A DNA stretch of 18,567 nucleotides. Origin: Hypericibacter sp963696655. Lineage in GTDB: Bacteria > Pseudomonadota > Alphaproteobacteria > Dongiales > Dongiaceae. The notes under the pieces are model-generated. The model had not been told where the DNA came from, made no database searches, and was given only the letters and a program-made list of their open reading frames with translations. The stretch is taken from assembly GCA_963696655.1 (NCBI GenBank), contig CAVOLB010000151.1, forward strand, positions 1-18,567, in the 5' to 3' direction. Below are positions 1 to 11,390 of the stretch, piece after piece; the first letter of the stretch is position 1, and each line of letters starts with the position of its first letter. A program made the position numbers and the translations under genes.

Positions 1-2
1 TC

Positions 3-797
3 ATCGATCAGATCGCGGTCGCGATGGAGCGCGTCAGGCTTGCCGAGAGCGCCGACGAGGCCCGCGTTTTCTCGGAGACCGAGCGGCTGCGGGCGGCCCT
101 CCTGACCTCGATCTCGCATGACCTGCGCACGCCGCTCGCGACCATCATGGGCACGATCTCCAGCCTGCGCACCTATGGCGCGCTCTATGACGACGCCACG
201 CGCGAGGAGATGCTCGCCGCGGCCCAGGAAGAGGGCGAGCGCCTCAACCGCTTCGTCGCCAATCTGCTCGACATGACCCGGCTCGACACCGGGGCGCTCG
301 AGCTCAAGCGGGAGCCGATCGATCTCGGCGACCTGGTCGGAACCGCACTGCGCCGTGCCGCTCCGATGATCGGCAATCGCAAGGTCGACGTCGCGATCGA
401 CCCCGACCTGCCCCTCCTTCGGCTCGATTTCGTGCTGATGGAGCAGGTGCTCGTCAACCTGCTCGACAATGCGGCAAAATACGGCCCGCCGCAGTCCCGG
501 ATCGGCATTCGCGCCCGCAAAGACAACAACCAGGTGACGATCGAGATCATGGATGAAGGCTCGGGGATTCCCGAGGACGCGCTGGAACGCATCTTCGACA
601 AGTTCTTCCGGGTCAAGGCCGCCGACCGGCAGCGCGCCGGTACGGGGCTCGGGCTCGCCATCTGCCGCGGCTTCGTCGAGGCGATGGGCGGGACCATCCT
701 CGCCGAGAATCGCACCGACCGCTCGGGCGCCATCTTCCGCATCGCCTTCCCCCTGTCGACCGCCGCCGAGGTCGCGGGCGCGGTGGCTCTGCCATGA
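3..797 (+). CDS. kdpD: KdpD sensor histidine kinase, C-terminal part (5' cut by window edge)
   Basis: The reading frame is open from base 3, so the gene begins outside the window and the first visible ATG (24) is internal. What is seen is the kinase core: an H-box SISHDLRTPL, an N-box LLDNAAKYGP, a G1 box DEGSGIP and a G2 box GTGLGLAI. The stretch just before the H-box (AMERVRLAESADEARVFSETERLR) has the wording typical of KdpD. KdpD is an inner-membrane kinase that senses low potassium or turgor stress and phosphorylates KdpE. The usual N-terminal KdpD domain, Usp domain and four membrane helices are not visible here. The stop overlaps the kdpE start by 4 nt (ATGA), which implies translational coupling. 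The kdpFABC pump genes would be expected upstream, outside the window. Confidence 0.93.
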   Translation: MDQIAVAMERVRLAESADEARVFSETERLRAALLTSISHDLRTPLATIMGTISSLRTYGALYDDATREEMLAAAQEEGERLNRFVANLLDMTRLDTGALELKREPIDLGDLVGTALRRAAPMIGNRKVDVAIDPDLPLLRLDFVLMEQVLVNLLDNAAKYGPPQSRIGIRARKDNNQVTIEIMDEGSGIPEDALERIFDKFFRVKAADRQRAGTGLGLAICRGFVEAMGGTILAENRTDRSGAIFRIAFPLSTAAEVAGAVALP

Positions 798-1483
798 CCA
801 GCGACCGCGCCACCGTGCTGGTGATCGACGACGAGCCGCCGATCCGCCGGCTGCTGCGCACGACCCTGGCGGCGCAGGATTATCGCGTGATCGAGGCGGC
901 GGACGGCCAGGAGGGCCTGAGCCTGCTCCGCCACGAGAAGCCGGACGTGCTGCTCGTGGATCTGGGATTGCCGGACATCGACGGGCTGGAACTCATCCGC
1001 ATGATCCGTGCGGAATCGCCGGTGCCGATCGTCGTGCTCTCCAGCCGCGACGACGAGAAGGGCAAGGTCGAAGCGCTCGATCTTGGCGCCGACGATTACG
1101 TGACCAAGCCTTTCGGCATGGAGGAGCTGGTGGCGCGGCTGCGCACGGCGCTGCGCCACCGGCTGCAGCAGCAGGGCGGCCGGCCGACCTTCCGCAGCGG
1201 CGACCTCACCGTCGATCTGGTGCGCCGGATCGTGACCGTGCGCGGCGAGGAGGTGAAGCTCTCGCCCAAGGAATACGACCTGCTGCAGCAATTCGTGGTC
1301 CATGCCGGCAAGGTGCTGACCCATCGCCATCTGCTGCGCGAGGTCTGGAAGGACGAGAACGGCGGGGACGTGCAGTATCTGCGCGTCTATGTGCGCCAGC
1401 TCCGCCAGAAGATCGAGACCGACCCCGAGCGCCCGGCCCTGATCCTGACGGAGCCCGGCGTCGGCTATCGGCTGCAGGTCTAG
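794..1483 (+). CDS. kdpE: KdpE response regulator (OmpR/PhoB family)
   Basis: This is a 229-residue two-domain response regulator of normal KdpE length. The receiver domain (about residues 7-120) has the acidic pair D12/D13, the expected phospho-acceptor D56 in LLVDLGLPD, S83/S84 at the switch position and K105 in YVTKPFG. A winged-helix DNA-binding domain fills about residues 135-228 and ends in the typical PGVGYRLQV. In the family, phosphorylated KdpE activates the kdpFABC potassium pump. The ATG lies inside the kdpD stop (ATGA overlap) and has no clear Shine-Dalgarno sequence, fitting coupled translation from kdpD. I see no convincing terminator in the 261 nt that follow, only short 4-bp stems. 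Confidence 0.93.
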   Translation: MTSDRATVLVIDDEPPIRRLLRTTLAAQDYRVIEAADGQEGLSLLRHEKPDVLLVDLGLPDIDGLELIRMIRAESPVPIVVLSSRDDEKGKVEALDLGADDYVTKPFGMEELVARLRTALRHRLQQQGGRPTFRSGDLTVDLVRRIVTVRGEEVKLSPKEYDLLQQFVVHAGKVLTHRHLLREVWKDENGGDVQYLRVYVRQLRQKIETDPERPALILTEPGVGYRLQV

Positions 1484-1731
1484 CCGGCGGATCATCCTGC
1501 TCCCCTCGAGAGCTGCGCCAGGGCTCATTGTCATTGTCCTGTGCCGGCGCTAACCTCCCGGTCGGGTTGGAAATCCTGCTCGCCATCGACCGTCAGGGGG
1601 ATGCTTCGATGCGCCTGGGCCTACCCTGCGCAGTCCTCTGCCGCACGAGATTTCTTGAAGCCCAGAACGACCCGTCGAATTTGTTGGGGCGCATGCGTCG
1701 GAACGACCCCGCTGCCATCAGCTTCCGAAAC

Positions 1732-1737
1732 AGGAGA
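1732..1737 (+). promoter_or_regulatory. Ribosome binding site of the small exported protein
   Basis: AGGAGA lies 7 nt before the ATG at 1745. It decides the start: the same frame is open further upstream (from 1541), but that extension is low-complexity and lacks signal-peptide character, while the ATG at 1745 starts a good signal sequence. Confidence 0.7.
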
Positions 1738-1744
1738 ACAGATA

Positions 1745-2218
1745 ATGCAGGCCCGCAATATCTTGACCGCGTTGGCGCTCACCGCCTCCTTGACCGGCTG
1801 GGGTTGCGCCCAGACCGGTGACAATGGCGAGAGGCTTCCCTCGATCGAAAGTTCCAGCCGCATGGAGGAGTCCGGCGATTGGAGCGCGCATCTGCCGTCG
1901 GTCTATCCGGGGCTGGTGGCCTGCATGGCGGCCCATCCCTCCCAGCCCGCCTATGTCGGCGACGTGGCCCTCCAGGATGGCGGCACGATCGAGGTCCATA
2001 CCGTGGGCTCCGACGGCACCGTCTATAAATGCACCGTGGCGGAAACCGGCGGCGCGCCCAGCGCCAACGAGCCCGACGAGGGAGCGCTGATGAAGGGGCC
2101 TTATTTCTACCCCGCTTCGCATGTCGGCCCGGTCAGCGCCTGCACCGCCAACGATTCCGAGACCGTCTTCTCCACCCACAAGGATCTCATCGGGTGGCTG
2201 GCCTGGCCCAGCTGCTGA
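1745..2218 (+). CDS. Small exported protein of unknown function, Cys-containing
   Basis: I do not recognise a family for this 157-residue protein. It begins with a short positive segment and a hydrophobic helix (residues 6-19, ILTALALTASLTGW), a plausible Sec signal peptide. A cysteine at 21 might suggest a lipoprotein, but the lipobox is poor (G-W-G-C, no Leu at -3). Type I cleavage after A22 is as likely. The mature part has four cysteines, C60, C96, C133 and the C-terminal C157, an even number that could make two disulfides in the periplasm. It has its own ribosome binding site and lies about 260 nt after kdpE, so it is probably a separate transcription unit. It converges with the kinase gene, leaving 37 nt between stops. 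The confidence refers to its being a real gene; its role is unknown. Confidence 0.72.
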   Translation: MQARNILTALALTASLTGWGCAQTGDNGERLPSIESSSRMEESGDWSAHLPSVYPGLVACMAAHPSQPAYVGDVALQDGGTIEVHTVGSDGTVYKCTVAETGGAPSANEPDEGALMKGPYFYPASHVGPVSACTANDSETVFSTHKDLIGWLAWPSC

Positions 2219-2255
2219 GGCGCCCGAGGAACGAACCGGCGGCGCGTCTCCAGGT

Positions 2256-4223
2256 TCAAGCGGCCAGCGGGAGATAGCAGGTCACTGTGGTGCCGATGCC
2301 GGGGCTGCTCTCGATCGCGATCCGGCCGCCATTGATCTCGACCAGGCGCTTGACATAGGCAAGCCCGAGGCCGAGCCCGGCGGTGCTTCGCGTCAGCGCC
2401 GCCTCGGCCTGCCAGAAGGGGTCGAACACGCGATCGAGATGCTCGGGCGCGATGCCGATCCCGTTGTCCTCGATCTGGATGGCCAACTCACGGTCCTGCG
2501 GCGGTGGCACGCGCAGTTCGATGGTTCCGCCCGCGTCCGTGAAATTGATCGCATTCGACAGCAACTGCACGAGGACCCGCCGGATCGCGGACCCGTCCAC
2601 GATGACCGGCGGCAGTGGCTCGGCGATCACGGTCTGGATCCGCAGGCCCTTGCTCGCGGCCCGCTGCTCGACCATCTGGACCGCCCCCCGGACGATATCG
2701 CCGATGAGGGTCGACTTCACCTCGGGCGTATAGCCGCGCGCATCCAGCTGCGCGTAGGCGAGAATCGCGTCGATATGGGCCAGCAACATGCGGCCGGCGC
2801 GGTGAATCTCGCCGGCATAGCTGGCGACCGTTTCGCGCGATGCCGAGCCCGGCATCGCCGAGAGAAGCTCCGAGAATCCCAGCACGGCATTGAGTGGCGT
2901 GCGCAACTCATGACTCATGTTGGAAAGAAACTCCGACTTGGAGCGGTTGGCGGCCAGCGCCGCTTCGCGCTCTTCGGCATATTGCACATTGGCGATCTCG
3001 AGGCCGCGAGCCTGCTTCTCGAGCAGCGCCGCCTGCTCCCTCAGCTCGCGCTCATGCTCGGCGAGGTTCGCCGCCATGTCGTTGAAGGCCTTGCCGATCT
3101 GGGCGATATCGTCGTCGCCCGTGACCGGTGCGCGCGCAGCGCGATCGCCAAGGCTGAACGAGCCCATGCTCTCGGCCACCTTCTGGAGCGGCGCCAGGAC
3201 TCGTCGCGTCGACCACAGCGAGATGCCGGCCGCCAGGCCGATCAGCACGACCGAGATCAACAGGCCGTAGAGAGCGTTGCTCCGGGCGCCCTTCTCGATC
3301 GCATCGATCGACCATAGCTGTCCGAGACGCCAGTCGAGCTGGGGCAGCTCTCCCACCGCCATCAGATAGCGCGTGTCCCGTCCGCCGCTCGGGATCGAAA
3401 CCTCGACAGGCGCGGAGAGGGCCGGGGCCGATCCCGAGATGGCCGCGACGATGGCCGTCTGCTCGGCCGCATCGAGGCCGGAACCGGAGAGCAAGGTCCC
3501 GGCCCGATCCAGCAGGACCGCATGCGCCTCCGGCCGTTCGGCGCTGGTCATCTCGGTCAGCAGATTGGCGACCGGGATGGCCCCGCCCAAGGCGCCCACG
3601 ACACTGCCGGACGAATCGCGGATGGGCACCAGGGCGACGACAATGCGCACGCCCGTGGCCCGGCTGATGACGATGTCGCTGAAGGCATTGTCGCCGCGCT
3701 GGACCGCCCCGAAGAAGGGCCGATCCCTGATACTGAAGCGTTCGCCATGCGTGCCGACGACGTTGCCGTCGAGGTCGTTGAGATAGAGCCCGTCGAAGAA
3801 TCCGAGGAGCTGGCCTTCGCTCTCGGTCAGCTCGCGCATATTGCCGAGGAGATCTCCCTGGCTCACGCTCATCGAGCGGGCAATGCCGCTGAGAATCGAT
3901 TGCCGCTCGGCGAAGAATCGTTCCAGGCGCCGCTGGTCGAAAACGATCTCGCGCTGGACATTGGCGCGATAGAGGCTCTTCACCGTTGCCAACGAGTAGG
4001 CGTAGTGGAAGGCCAGGATGGCCAGGGCCGCGATCGTCAGCGGCAGCACCGCCGCCGTGACATTGCGGAGATAGAGACCCGCGGCCGCGCCGCGATTCCG
4101 TCCCCACCAGCCCAGGAGCCGGCGCCACGCGCTCGCAGGCGCCGCCTCGCCCCGGCGGTCCGTCTCAAGGTCTCCCGATTCCGCTATGGCGTCCGATCTC
4201 TTCGATCGGTGGCGTTCCCGCAT
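2256..4223 (-). CDS. Membrane sensor histidine kinase with Cache-like sensor and HAMP
   Basis: With the ATG at 4223 this is a 655-residue kinase; a TTG at 4262 would add 13 residues but has almost no spacing to a G-run, so the ATG is preferred. In order it has a basic N-terminus, a first membrane helix (about 56-78), a periplasmic region (about 79-317) of dCache type (FFDGLYLNDLDGNVVG, RPFFGAVQRG, ISRATGVRIVVA), a second helix (318-338), a HAMP domain (about 339-392), a coiled coil, then HisKA with H438 in NMSHELRTP. The ATPase domain has the N-box residue N557 in LLSNAINF, G1 EDNGIGIAP and G2 AGLGLGL. Such kinases usually sense small periplasmic ligands such as amino or organic acids. No response regulator or receiver domain is next to it, so its partner is unknown. 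It is divergent from the exporter operon. Confidence 0.9.
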   Translation of the reverse strand: MRERHRSKRSDAIAESGDLETDRRGEAAPASAWRRLLGWWGRNRGAAAGLYLRNVTAAVLPLTIAALAILAFHYAYSLATVKSLYRANVQREIVFDQRRLERFFAERQSILSGIARSMSVSQGDLLGNMRELTESEGQLLGFFDGLYLNDLDGNVVGTHGERFSIRDRPFFGAVQRGDNAFSDIVISRATGVRIVVALVPIRDSSGSVVGALGGAIPVANLLTEMTSAERPEAHAVLLDRAGTLLSGSGLDAAEQTAIVAAISGSAPALSAPVEVSIPSGGRDTRYLMAVGELPQLDWRLGQLWSIDAIEKGARSNALYGLLISVVLIGLAAGISLWSTRRVLAPLQKVAESMGSFSLGDRAARAPVTGDDDIAQIGKAFNDMAANLAEHERELREQAALLEKQARGLEIANVQYAEEREAALAANRSKSEFLSNMSHELRTPLNAVLGFSELLSAMPGSASRETVASYAGEIHRAGRMLLAHIDAILAYAQLDARGYTPEVKSTLIGDIVRGAVQMVEQRAASKGLRIQTVIAEPLPPVIVDGSAIRRVLVQLLSNAINFTDAGGTIELRVPPPQDRELAIQIEDNGIGIAPEHLDRVFDPFWQAEAALTRSTAGLGLGLAYVKRLVEINGGRIAIESSPGIGTTVTCYLPLAA

Positions 4224-4587
4224 CTTCCAACTTGCCCCGGCGCCACCCCGGCGCCGGGCCAACCCCTATGCTCAGGTTTAGAAATGGGACCCTCGACCGC
4301 ACGCGGCAAGCCCGCCGGCCGGCGACCCGTCGCGATCGGTGACGATGCCCGAAAGAACAGCTATTTCGACCGCAAAACGTTAACGTGGGATTTTCGGCCG
4401 TCTGCTTCCGGGACGGAGAAGGACCTGCCGACGCCTTCCGGCGCCCGGCCTGCGACAGCCCCGCACCCCTATCAGGGAGCCATTTCGCTATACTCCGCCA
4501 CGCTTTGAACCTTGCGATCTGCCGCTCGCTCGGTAATGGCTTACGAGCCATGAATTGCGGCATCCCCTGAATCGCGCGGCGGTTTCG
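4224..4587. other. Divergent intergenic region between kinase and exporter operon
   Basis: These 364 nt must hold the promoters for the kinase (minus) and the exporter operon (plus). I found no convincing -35/-10 pair: TATACT at 4489-4494 looks like a -10 box but lacks a -35 partner at normal distance. The clearest elements are the perfect 10-bp palindrome ACGTTAACGT at 4377-4386, in a locally AT-richer stretch, and a GC-only 12-bp palindrome at 4313-4324 that could be chance in such DNA. No RNA gene is recognised. Confidence 0.5.
4377..4386. promoter_or_regulatory. Perfect 10-bp palindrome, candidate operator
   Basis: ACGTTAACGT is self-complementary and sits near the middle of the divergent region, about 155 nt from the kinase start and 200 nt from the adaptor start. 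It is flanked by A/T-rich sequence (CAAA before, GGGATTTT after), unlike its GC-rich surroundings. A regulator site is an inference from position and symmetry only. Confidence 0.3.
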
Positions 4588-5571
4588 ATGAAGCGCCTGG
4601 TTGTAGTCGCCATCTTGATAGGACTGACGGCGTTGGCCGGGGCCGGCGCCTGGCATTGGTGGCAGCTGCAACAGGCGCGGTTGCCCGACTATATCGCCAG
4701 CGGTAACGGCCGCATCGAGGCCCAGGAAGTCCAGGTCGCAACGAAGTATAGCGGGCGCATTGCGCAGGTCCTTGTGCAGGAGGGCGATCTCGTTGCCGCC
4801 AACCAGATGCTGGCGTTGATGGACACCAGCGAGCTGCAAGCGAGCTCCGACAAGGCCGGCGCCGATGCCGCCCAGGCCGAAAAGTCCGTGGTCTCGGCCA
4901 AGGCGGTAATAACCCAGCGTCAGGCGGAGCTGGCCTTCGCCCAGCGGCAGTATGACCGGGCGGTCGCCCTGGCCAAGACGGGCGATATCTCGCGCGAGAT
5001 CGTCGATCAGCGGCGCAGCGCGCTCGATGCGGCGCGAGCGGCGCTCGACGGCGCCAAGGCGCAAGGCGACACCAGCGAGCGGGCCGTCGATTCGGCGAAG
5101 GCGGAAATGCGGCGTATCCAGGCGCAGCTCGACGATTCGGTCCTGCGCGCGCCCATCAATGGCCGGATCCAGCATCGCCTCGCGGAACCGGGCGAGGTCC
5201 TCGCCGCCGGCGGCCGCGTCCTGACGCTGCTCGACCTGACCGATGTCTATATGACGATCTTTCTGCCGACCGAGGAGGTCGGCCGGGTGCGGATCGGTTC
5301 GTCGGCGCGGATCATTCTCGATGCCGTCCCCCAATATGTGATCCCGGCCAGTATTTCCTTCATTGCCGCGGAAGCCCAGTTCACGCCGAAGCAGGTCGAA
5401 ACCAAGGATGAGCGGGAGAAGCTGATGTTTCGCGTCAAAGTCCAGATCGATCCCGCGCTGCTGAAGCTCAATGAAGAGAAGGTCAAGACGGGGCTCCCGG
5501 GAGAGGCGTTCGTCCTGCTCGAAGCGGATCGCCCCTGGCCGCCCAGCCTCGAGGTCAAGCTGCCGGATTGA
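4588..5571 (+). CDS. yhiI: HlyD-family membrane fusion (adaptor) protein, YhiI-like
   Basis: A 327-residue periplasmic adaptor. It starts with a signal anchor (residues about 4-23), then one half of a lipoyl-like hairpin (GNGRIEAQEVQVATKYSGRI...VQEGDLV), a long alanine- and glutamine-rich coiled-coil region (about 85-180), the second lipoyl half (VLRAPINGRIQHRLAEPGEV) and a beta-barrel part (VYMTIFLPTEEVGRV). This is the standard HlyD/EmrA order, and the length is near that of E. coli YhiI. Such adaptors join an inner-membrane ABC exporter to an outer-membrane channel; no TolC-like gene is present here. The ATG at 4588 is chosen because the hydrophobic anchor starts directly after it, but no clear ribosome binding site is seen; a TTG at 4555 is the alternative. 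Its stop lies 8 nt before the rbbA ATG. Confidence 0.88.
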   Translation: MKRLVVVAILIGLTALAGAGAWHWWQLQQARLPDYIASGNGRIEAQEVQVATKYSGRIAQVLVQEGDLVAANQMLALMDTSELQASSDKAGADAAQAEKSVVSAKAVITQRQAELAFAQRQYDRAVALAKTGDISREIVDQRRSALDAARAALDGAKAQGDTSERAVDSAKAEMRRIQAQLDDSVLRAPINGRIQHRLAEPGEVLAAGGRVLTLLDLTDVYMTIFLPTEEVGRVRIGSSARIILDAVPQYVIPASISFIAAEAQFTPKQVETKDEREKLMFRVKVQIDPALLKLNEEKVKTGLPGEAFVLLEADRPWPPSLEVKLPD

Positions 5572-5579
5572 CCCCCGCC

Positions 5580-8335
<2,756 letters not shown>

Positions 8336-8336
<1 letters not shown>

Positions 8337-9466
8337 TGCTGGCCTCGCTCCTCGACATCTACCGGCTCGGCATCAAGGAGCTGTACAGCCTGCGCCATGA
8401 CCGGGTCATGGTCATCCTCATCGTCTGGGCCTTCTCATTTTCGGTTTATACGGCGGCGAACGGCATCTCGCACGAGCTCCGCAACGCGTCCGTCGCGATC
8501 GTGGATCAGGACCGCTCGCAGCTTTCCATGCGTTTCCGCGACGCGATGCTGCCGCCGCAATTCAAGCCGCCGGTCATGATCAGATTCGACGAGATCGATG
8601 CGGGGATGGGCAGTGACCGCTACACTTTCGTCCTGGTGATTCCCGCCGATTTCGAATCCGATCTCTTGGCCGGGCGTCATCCGGCGCTCCAACTCGACAT
8701 CGACGCCACCGCCATGATGCAGGCCGGCATCGGCGCGACCTACTTCGCCAATATCGTCGCCCAGGAAACCGACAATTTTCTGAACCAGGACGGCGTCGCC
8801 CGATCGAATCCGGTCGAGATCCACACCCGCATCGCCTTCAATCCGAACCTCGAAAGCGCCTGGTTCACCAGCGTCATGCAGCTCATCAACAGCATCACCA
8901 TGCTGTCCGTCGTGTTGACGGGAGCGGCCCTGATCCGGGAGCGGGAGCATGGCACGATCGAGCATCTCCTGGTCATGCCGCTGACCTCGTTCGAGATCAT
9001 GATGGCCAAGATCTGGGCCAACGGGCTGGTGATCGTGGTGGCGACGGCGGCGTCCCTGTGGCTGGTGGTGGAACGTCTGCTGGCAGTCCCCATCGAGGGC
9101 TCGATCCCGCTCTATCTGGCGGGCGTGGCCCTCTATCTCTTCTCCTCGACCTCGATCGGCATCTTCCTCGCGACCCTGGCGCGGTCCATGCCGCAGTTCG
9201 GGCTGCTGTTCATCCTGGTGATCCTGCCGATGAACCTGCTCTCGGGCGGACAGACGCCGATCGAGAGCCAGCCGGAGGCGCTGCAACAGATCATGCAGCT
9301 CGTCCCCTCGACGCATTTCGTCCGTTTCTCGCAGGCGATCCTCTATCGCGGCGCCGGGATCGAGGCGGTCTGGCGCGATTTTGCCGCCACCGCCGCCTCA
9401 GGCATCGTTCTGCTGACCCTGGCCGGCCTCAGATTCCGGCGCAGCATCTCCACCCTCCAGGGCTGA
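8336..9466 (+). CDS. yhhJ: ABC-2 family permease YhhJ
   Basis: A 376-residue ABC-2 membrane protein, almost the length of E. coli YhhJ. It has an N-terminal cytoplasmic segment (LGIKELYSLRHDRVMV), a first helix (about 25-42), a long periplasmic domain (about 45-180) and five further helices. Stretches that resemble YhhJ closely are LTGAALIREREHGTIEHLLV, MPLTSFEIMMAKIWANG, VPIEGSIPLYLAGVALYLF and FVRFSQAILYRGAG. It has no ATPase domain and should pair with the permease half of RbbA, driven by the RbbA ATPases. The start overlaps the rbbA stop (TGATG), so the three genes form one operon. It converges on livM with 33 nt between stops, where I see no clear terminator hairpin. The exported substrate is unknown. 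Confidence 0.92.
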
Positions 9467-9499
9467 AGACGGGGCCGGCGTTCCAGGGATGGCGACCGT

Positions 9500-10507
9500 T
9501 CAGGTACCGCCCGCTGGCAGGGACTTGCCCGGCCGCAGACGGCGCCAGAGATCCTCGAACGCCCCGGTCAGGCCGCGCCGGAACAGCACGACGAAGAGAA
9601 TGAGGATCAGGCCGAGCCCGATGTCGCGCCAGTCGCCCAGCTCCCGCACGCCCTCATCGGCCAGCATCAGCAGGAGGGCGCCGAGGACCGGGCCCCAGAT
9701 CCGGCCGAGCCCGCCCACCACCATCATCGACAGCAGCAGGAGGAGTTGGGAGAGCGAGAAGACGGTGGGGCCGACCACGGCGAACTGCGCGGCATAGAAG
9801 CCGCCGGCGAGCCCGGTGAAGAAGGCCGACACCGCGAACACCCAGAGCTGATATTTGAACCGGCTGATGCCGCGCGACATCGCATAGCCCGGATTGTCGC
9901 GCAGCGCCTGGAAGGCGAGGCCGAGCGGCCCGCGGATGATGACGATCGAGACGATGATCGCCAGCGCCAGCAGGACGAGCCCGAGATAGTAATGGGCCAC
10001 ATACCACTTGGAGCCGAACAGCGCGCGGAATCCGAGATCGCCGAAGCGGGAGATGCCGCGCACGCCGCCGAACAGCGGCATGCAGCCCGAGGGCGGGTTG
10101 GTGAAGCAATCGGTGTCGTTGACGATCAAGAGATAGAGCATCTGGGCGATGGCGAGCGTCAGCAGCGCGACATAGGGGCCGCGCAGCCTCAGGCAGGCGA
10201 GGCCGATGATCACGCTGAGGATGACGACGACCACGGCGGCAGCCAGCATCGCCAGCGCGATCGGCACCCCCCAGTAATAGCCCAGCATGGCCGTGGTATA
10301 GGCTCCGGCCGCGAACAGCGCCATCTGCGCCAGCGAGAAGATGCCGGCCACGCCCAGCACCAGATTCCATTGCGTGACCACGATCGCCCAGATGAAGAAC
10401 AGCGTCGTCTGGGTGACGATGTAGCGCGTCGAGGTCAGGTAGGGGACGGTCGCGGCCAGGACGACCAGGACGAGGGTCACAAGGAGATCGCGGCGCAGCG
10501 GAGTCAT
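9500..10507 (-). CDS. livM: LivM-type ABC permease (branched-chain amino acid/amide family)
   Basis: A 335-residue polytopic protein with about nine hydrophobic helices. It shows the LivM wording NLVLGVAGIFSLAQMALFAAGAYTTA near the N-terminus and the conserved cytoplasmic loop ALRDNPGYAMSRGISRFKYQ, and it ends with GGLGRIWGPVLGALLL and a basic tail. LivM and LivH together form the membrane channel of HAAT-type importers, whose known substrates include branched-chain amino acids, urea and short amides. A periplasmic loop has two cysteines (NDTDCFTNPPSGCMPLFGG). AGGTGG lies 7 nt before the ATG, which overlaps the livH stop by 4 nt (ATGA). It is the last gene of the operon. Confidence 0.93.
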   Translation of the reverse strand: MTPLRRDLLVTLVLVVLAATVPYLTSTRYIVTQTTLFFIWAIVVTQWNLVLGVAGIFSLAQMALFAAGAYTTAMLGYYWGVPIALAMLAAAVVVVILSVIIGLACLRLRGPYVALLTLAIAQMLYLLIVNDTDCFTNPPSGCMPLFGGVRGISRFGDLGFRALFGSKWYVAHYYLGLVLLALAIIVSIVIIRGPLGLAFQALRDNPGYAMSRGISRFKYQLWVFAVSAFFTGLAGGFYAAQFAVVGPTVFSLSQLLLLLSMMVVGGLGRIWGPVLGALLLMLADEGVRELGDWRDIGLGLILILFVVLFRRGLTGAFEDLWRRLRPGKSLPAGGT

Positions 10508-11382
10508 AGACGCACCACCTGCTTGCGGCCGAACAGGCCGTAGGGCCGCCAGATCAGCACGATGATGACGAGGAACAGCAGCAGGGCGAAGCTGTACTGG
10601 ACGCCGAGATTATATTGCAGCGTCGCTTCCAGCAGGCCGAGCGCGATCGCGGCGATGACGGCGCCGGTCACGTTGCCGAGCCCGGCCACGATGCAGATGA
10701 TGAAGGCCTTGAGCATGGGGTCGCCGCCCATGTTCGGGAGGAGCGAATAGAGCGAGCTCACCATGATGCCGGAGACGGCGGCGAGGCCGCCCGAGAGCGC
10801 CAGCACCGCCGCATAGATCCAGCCGACCCGCACGCCCATGAGCTGCGCCGCCTCGCGGTTCTGGGCCGTGGCGCGGATGGCGCGGCCGAGGCGCGAACGC
10901 TTGAGCAGCAGCGCCATGGCGACCATCAGGACCAGCGCGACCGTCAGGATCATGAGGTTCTGATTGGGGATGTGGACGTGGCCGATGACGATGTCGCCCG
11001 GGATCTGGAGCGATTGCGGCTGCGGCTGCGGCCCGAACATCCGCAGGATGACGTTCTCGACGATGGCACCGAAACCGATGGTGGCGATGAAGACGCCGGT
11101 CTCGAACTGGGCCGAGCCCAGCATGGGGGCGGCGGTGCAGATATAGATGAGCAGCCCCACCAGCCCGCAGACGACGACCGCCGCCAGCACGCCGACGATG
11201 GCCGGCAGGCCCAGCGCGGTCATGGTGTAGAAGCAGATATAGCCGCCCAGCGCCAGCAGCGCGCCATGCGCCATGTTCAGCATGTTGAGCGAGCCATAGA
11301 CCAGCGACAGCCCGACGGTGGAAACCGCGTACATGGCGCCGAGCGTGAGGCCCGAGGCGATGATCTGGATGACGACGTCCAT
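10504..11382 (-). CDS. livH: LivH-type ABC permease
   Basis: A 292-residue membrane protein of normal LivH length, with about eight helices. The N-terminus has the family pattern GLTLGAMYAVSTVGLSLVYG followed by LNMLNMAHGALLALGGY. The cytoplasmic coupling loop is RSRLGRAIRATAQNREAAQLMGV, and the C-terminus is LIWRPYGLFGRKQVVRL. It is the partner permease of LivM. The livF stop lies 8 nt upstream, and a run of six G on the coding strand (11395-11400) may serve as the ribosome binding site. Family knowledge gives it a transport role; nothing in the sequence itself shows the substrate. Confidence 0.93.
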   Translation of the reverse strand: MDVVIQIIASGLTLGAMYAVSTVGLSLVYGSLNMLNMAHGALLALGGYICFYTMTALGLPAIVGVLAAVVVCGLVGLLIYICTAAPMLGSAQFETGVFIATIGFGAIVENVILRMFGPQPQPQSLQIPGDIVIGHVHIPNQNLMILTVALVLMVAMALLLKRSRLGRAIRATAQNREAAQLMGVRVGWIYAAVLALSGGLAAVSGIMVSSLYSLLPNMGGDPMLKAFIICIVAGLGNVTGAVIAAIALGLLEATLQYNLGVQYSFALLLFLVIIVLIWRPYGLFGRKQVVRL

Positions 11383-11390
11383 GCGCTGGC

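Noticed and set aside
3..797. kdpD as a truncated gene or stand-alone short kinase
   Set aside because: The frame is open to the window edge, so the missing N-terminus is explained by the cut rather than by a mutation.
185..1534. Minus-strand open frame (449 codons) opposite kdpD and kdpE
   Set aside because: It is a shadow of two strongly supported two-component genes and shows no domain or ribosome binding site.
1700..1724. GGAAC followed after 16 nt by GCTT, resembling an EcfG general-stress promoter
   Set aside because: The -35 part matches, but the -10 part fits only two of four bases of the expected CGTT, so it is too weak to call.
4313..4324. 12-bp palindrome CGCCGGCCGGCG as an operator
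   Set aside because: It is composed only of G and C in very GC-rich DNA, where such palindromes arise by chance; no other support.
4489..4494. TATACT as a -10 box for the exporter operon
   Set aside because: No acceptable -35 sequence lies 16-18 nt upstream, and TTGAAC nearby (4505-4510) is downstream of it.
9467..9499. Bidirectional terminator between convergent yhhJ and livM
   Set aside because: The 33 nt hold no stem longer than a few base pairs and no T-run.
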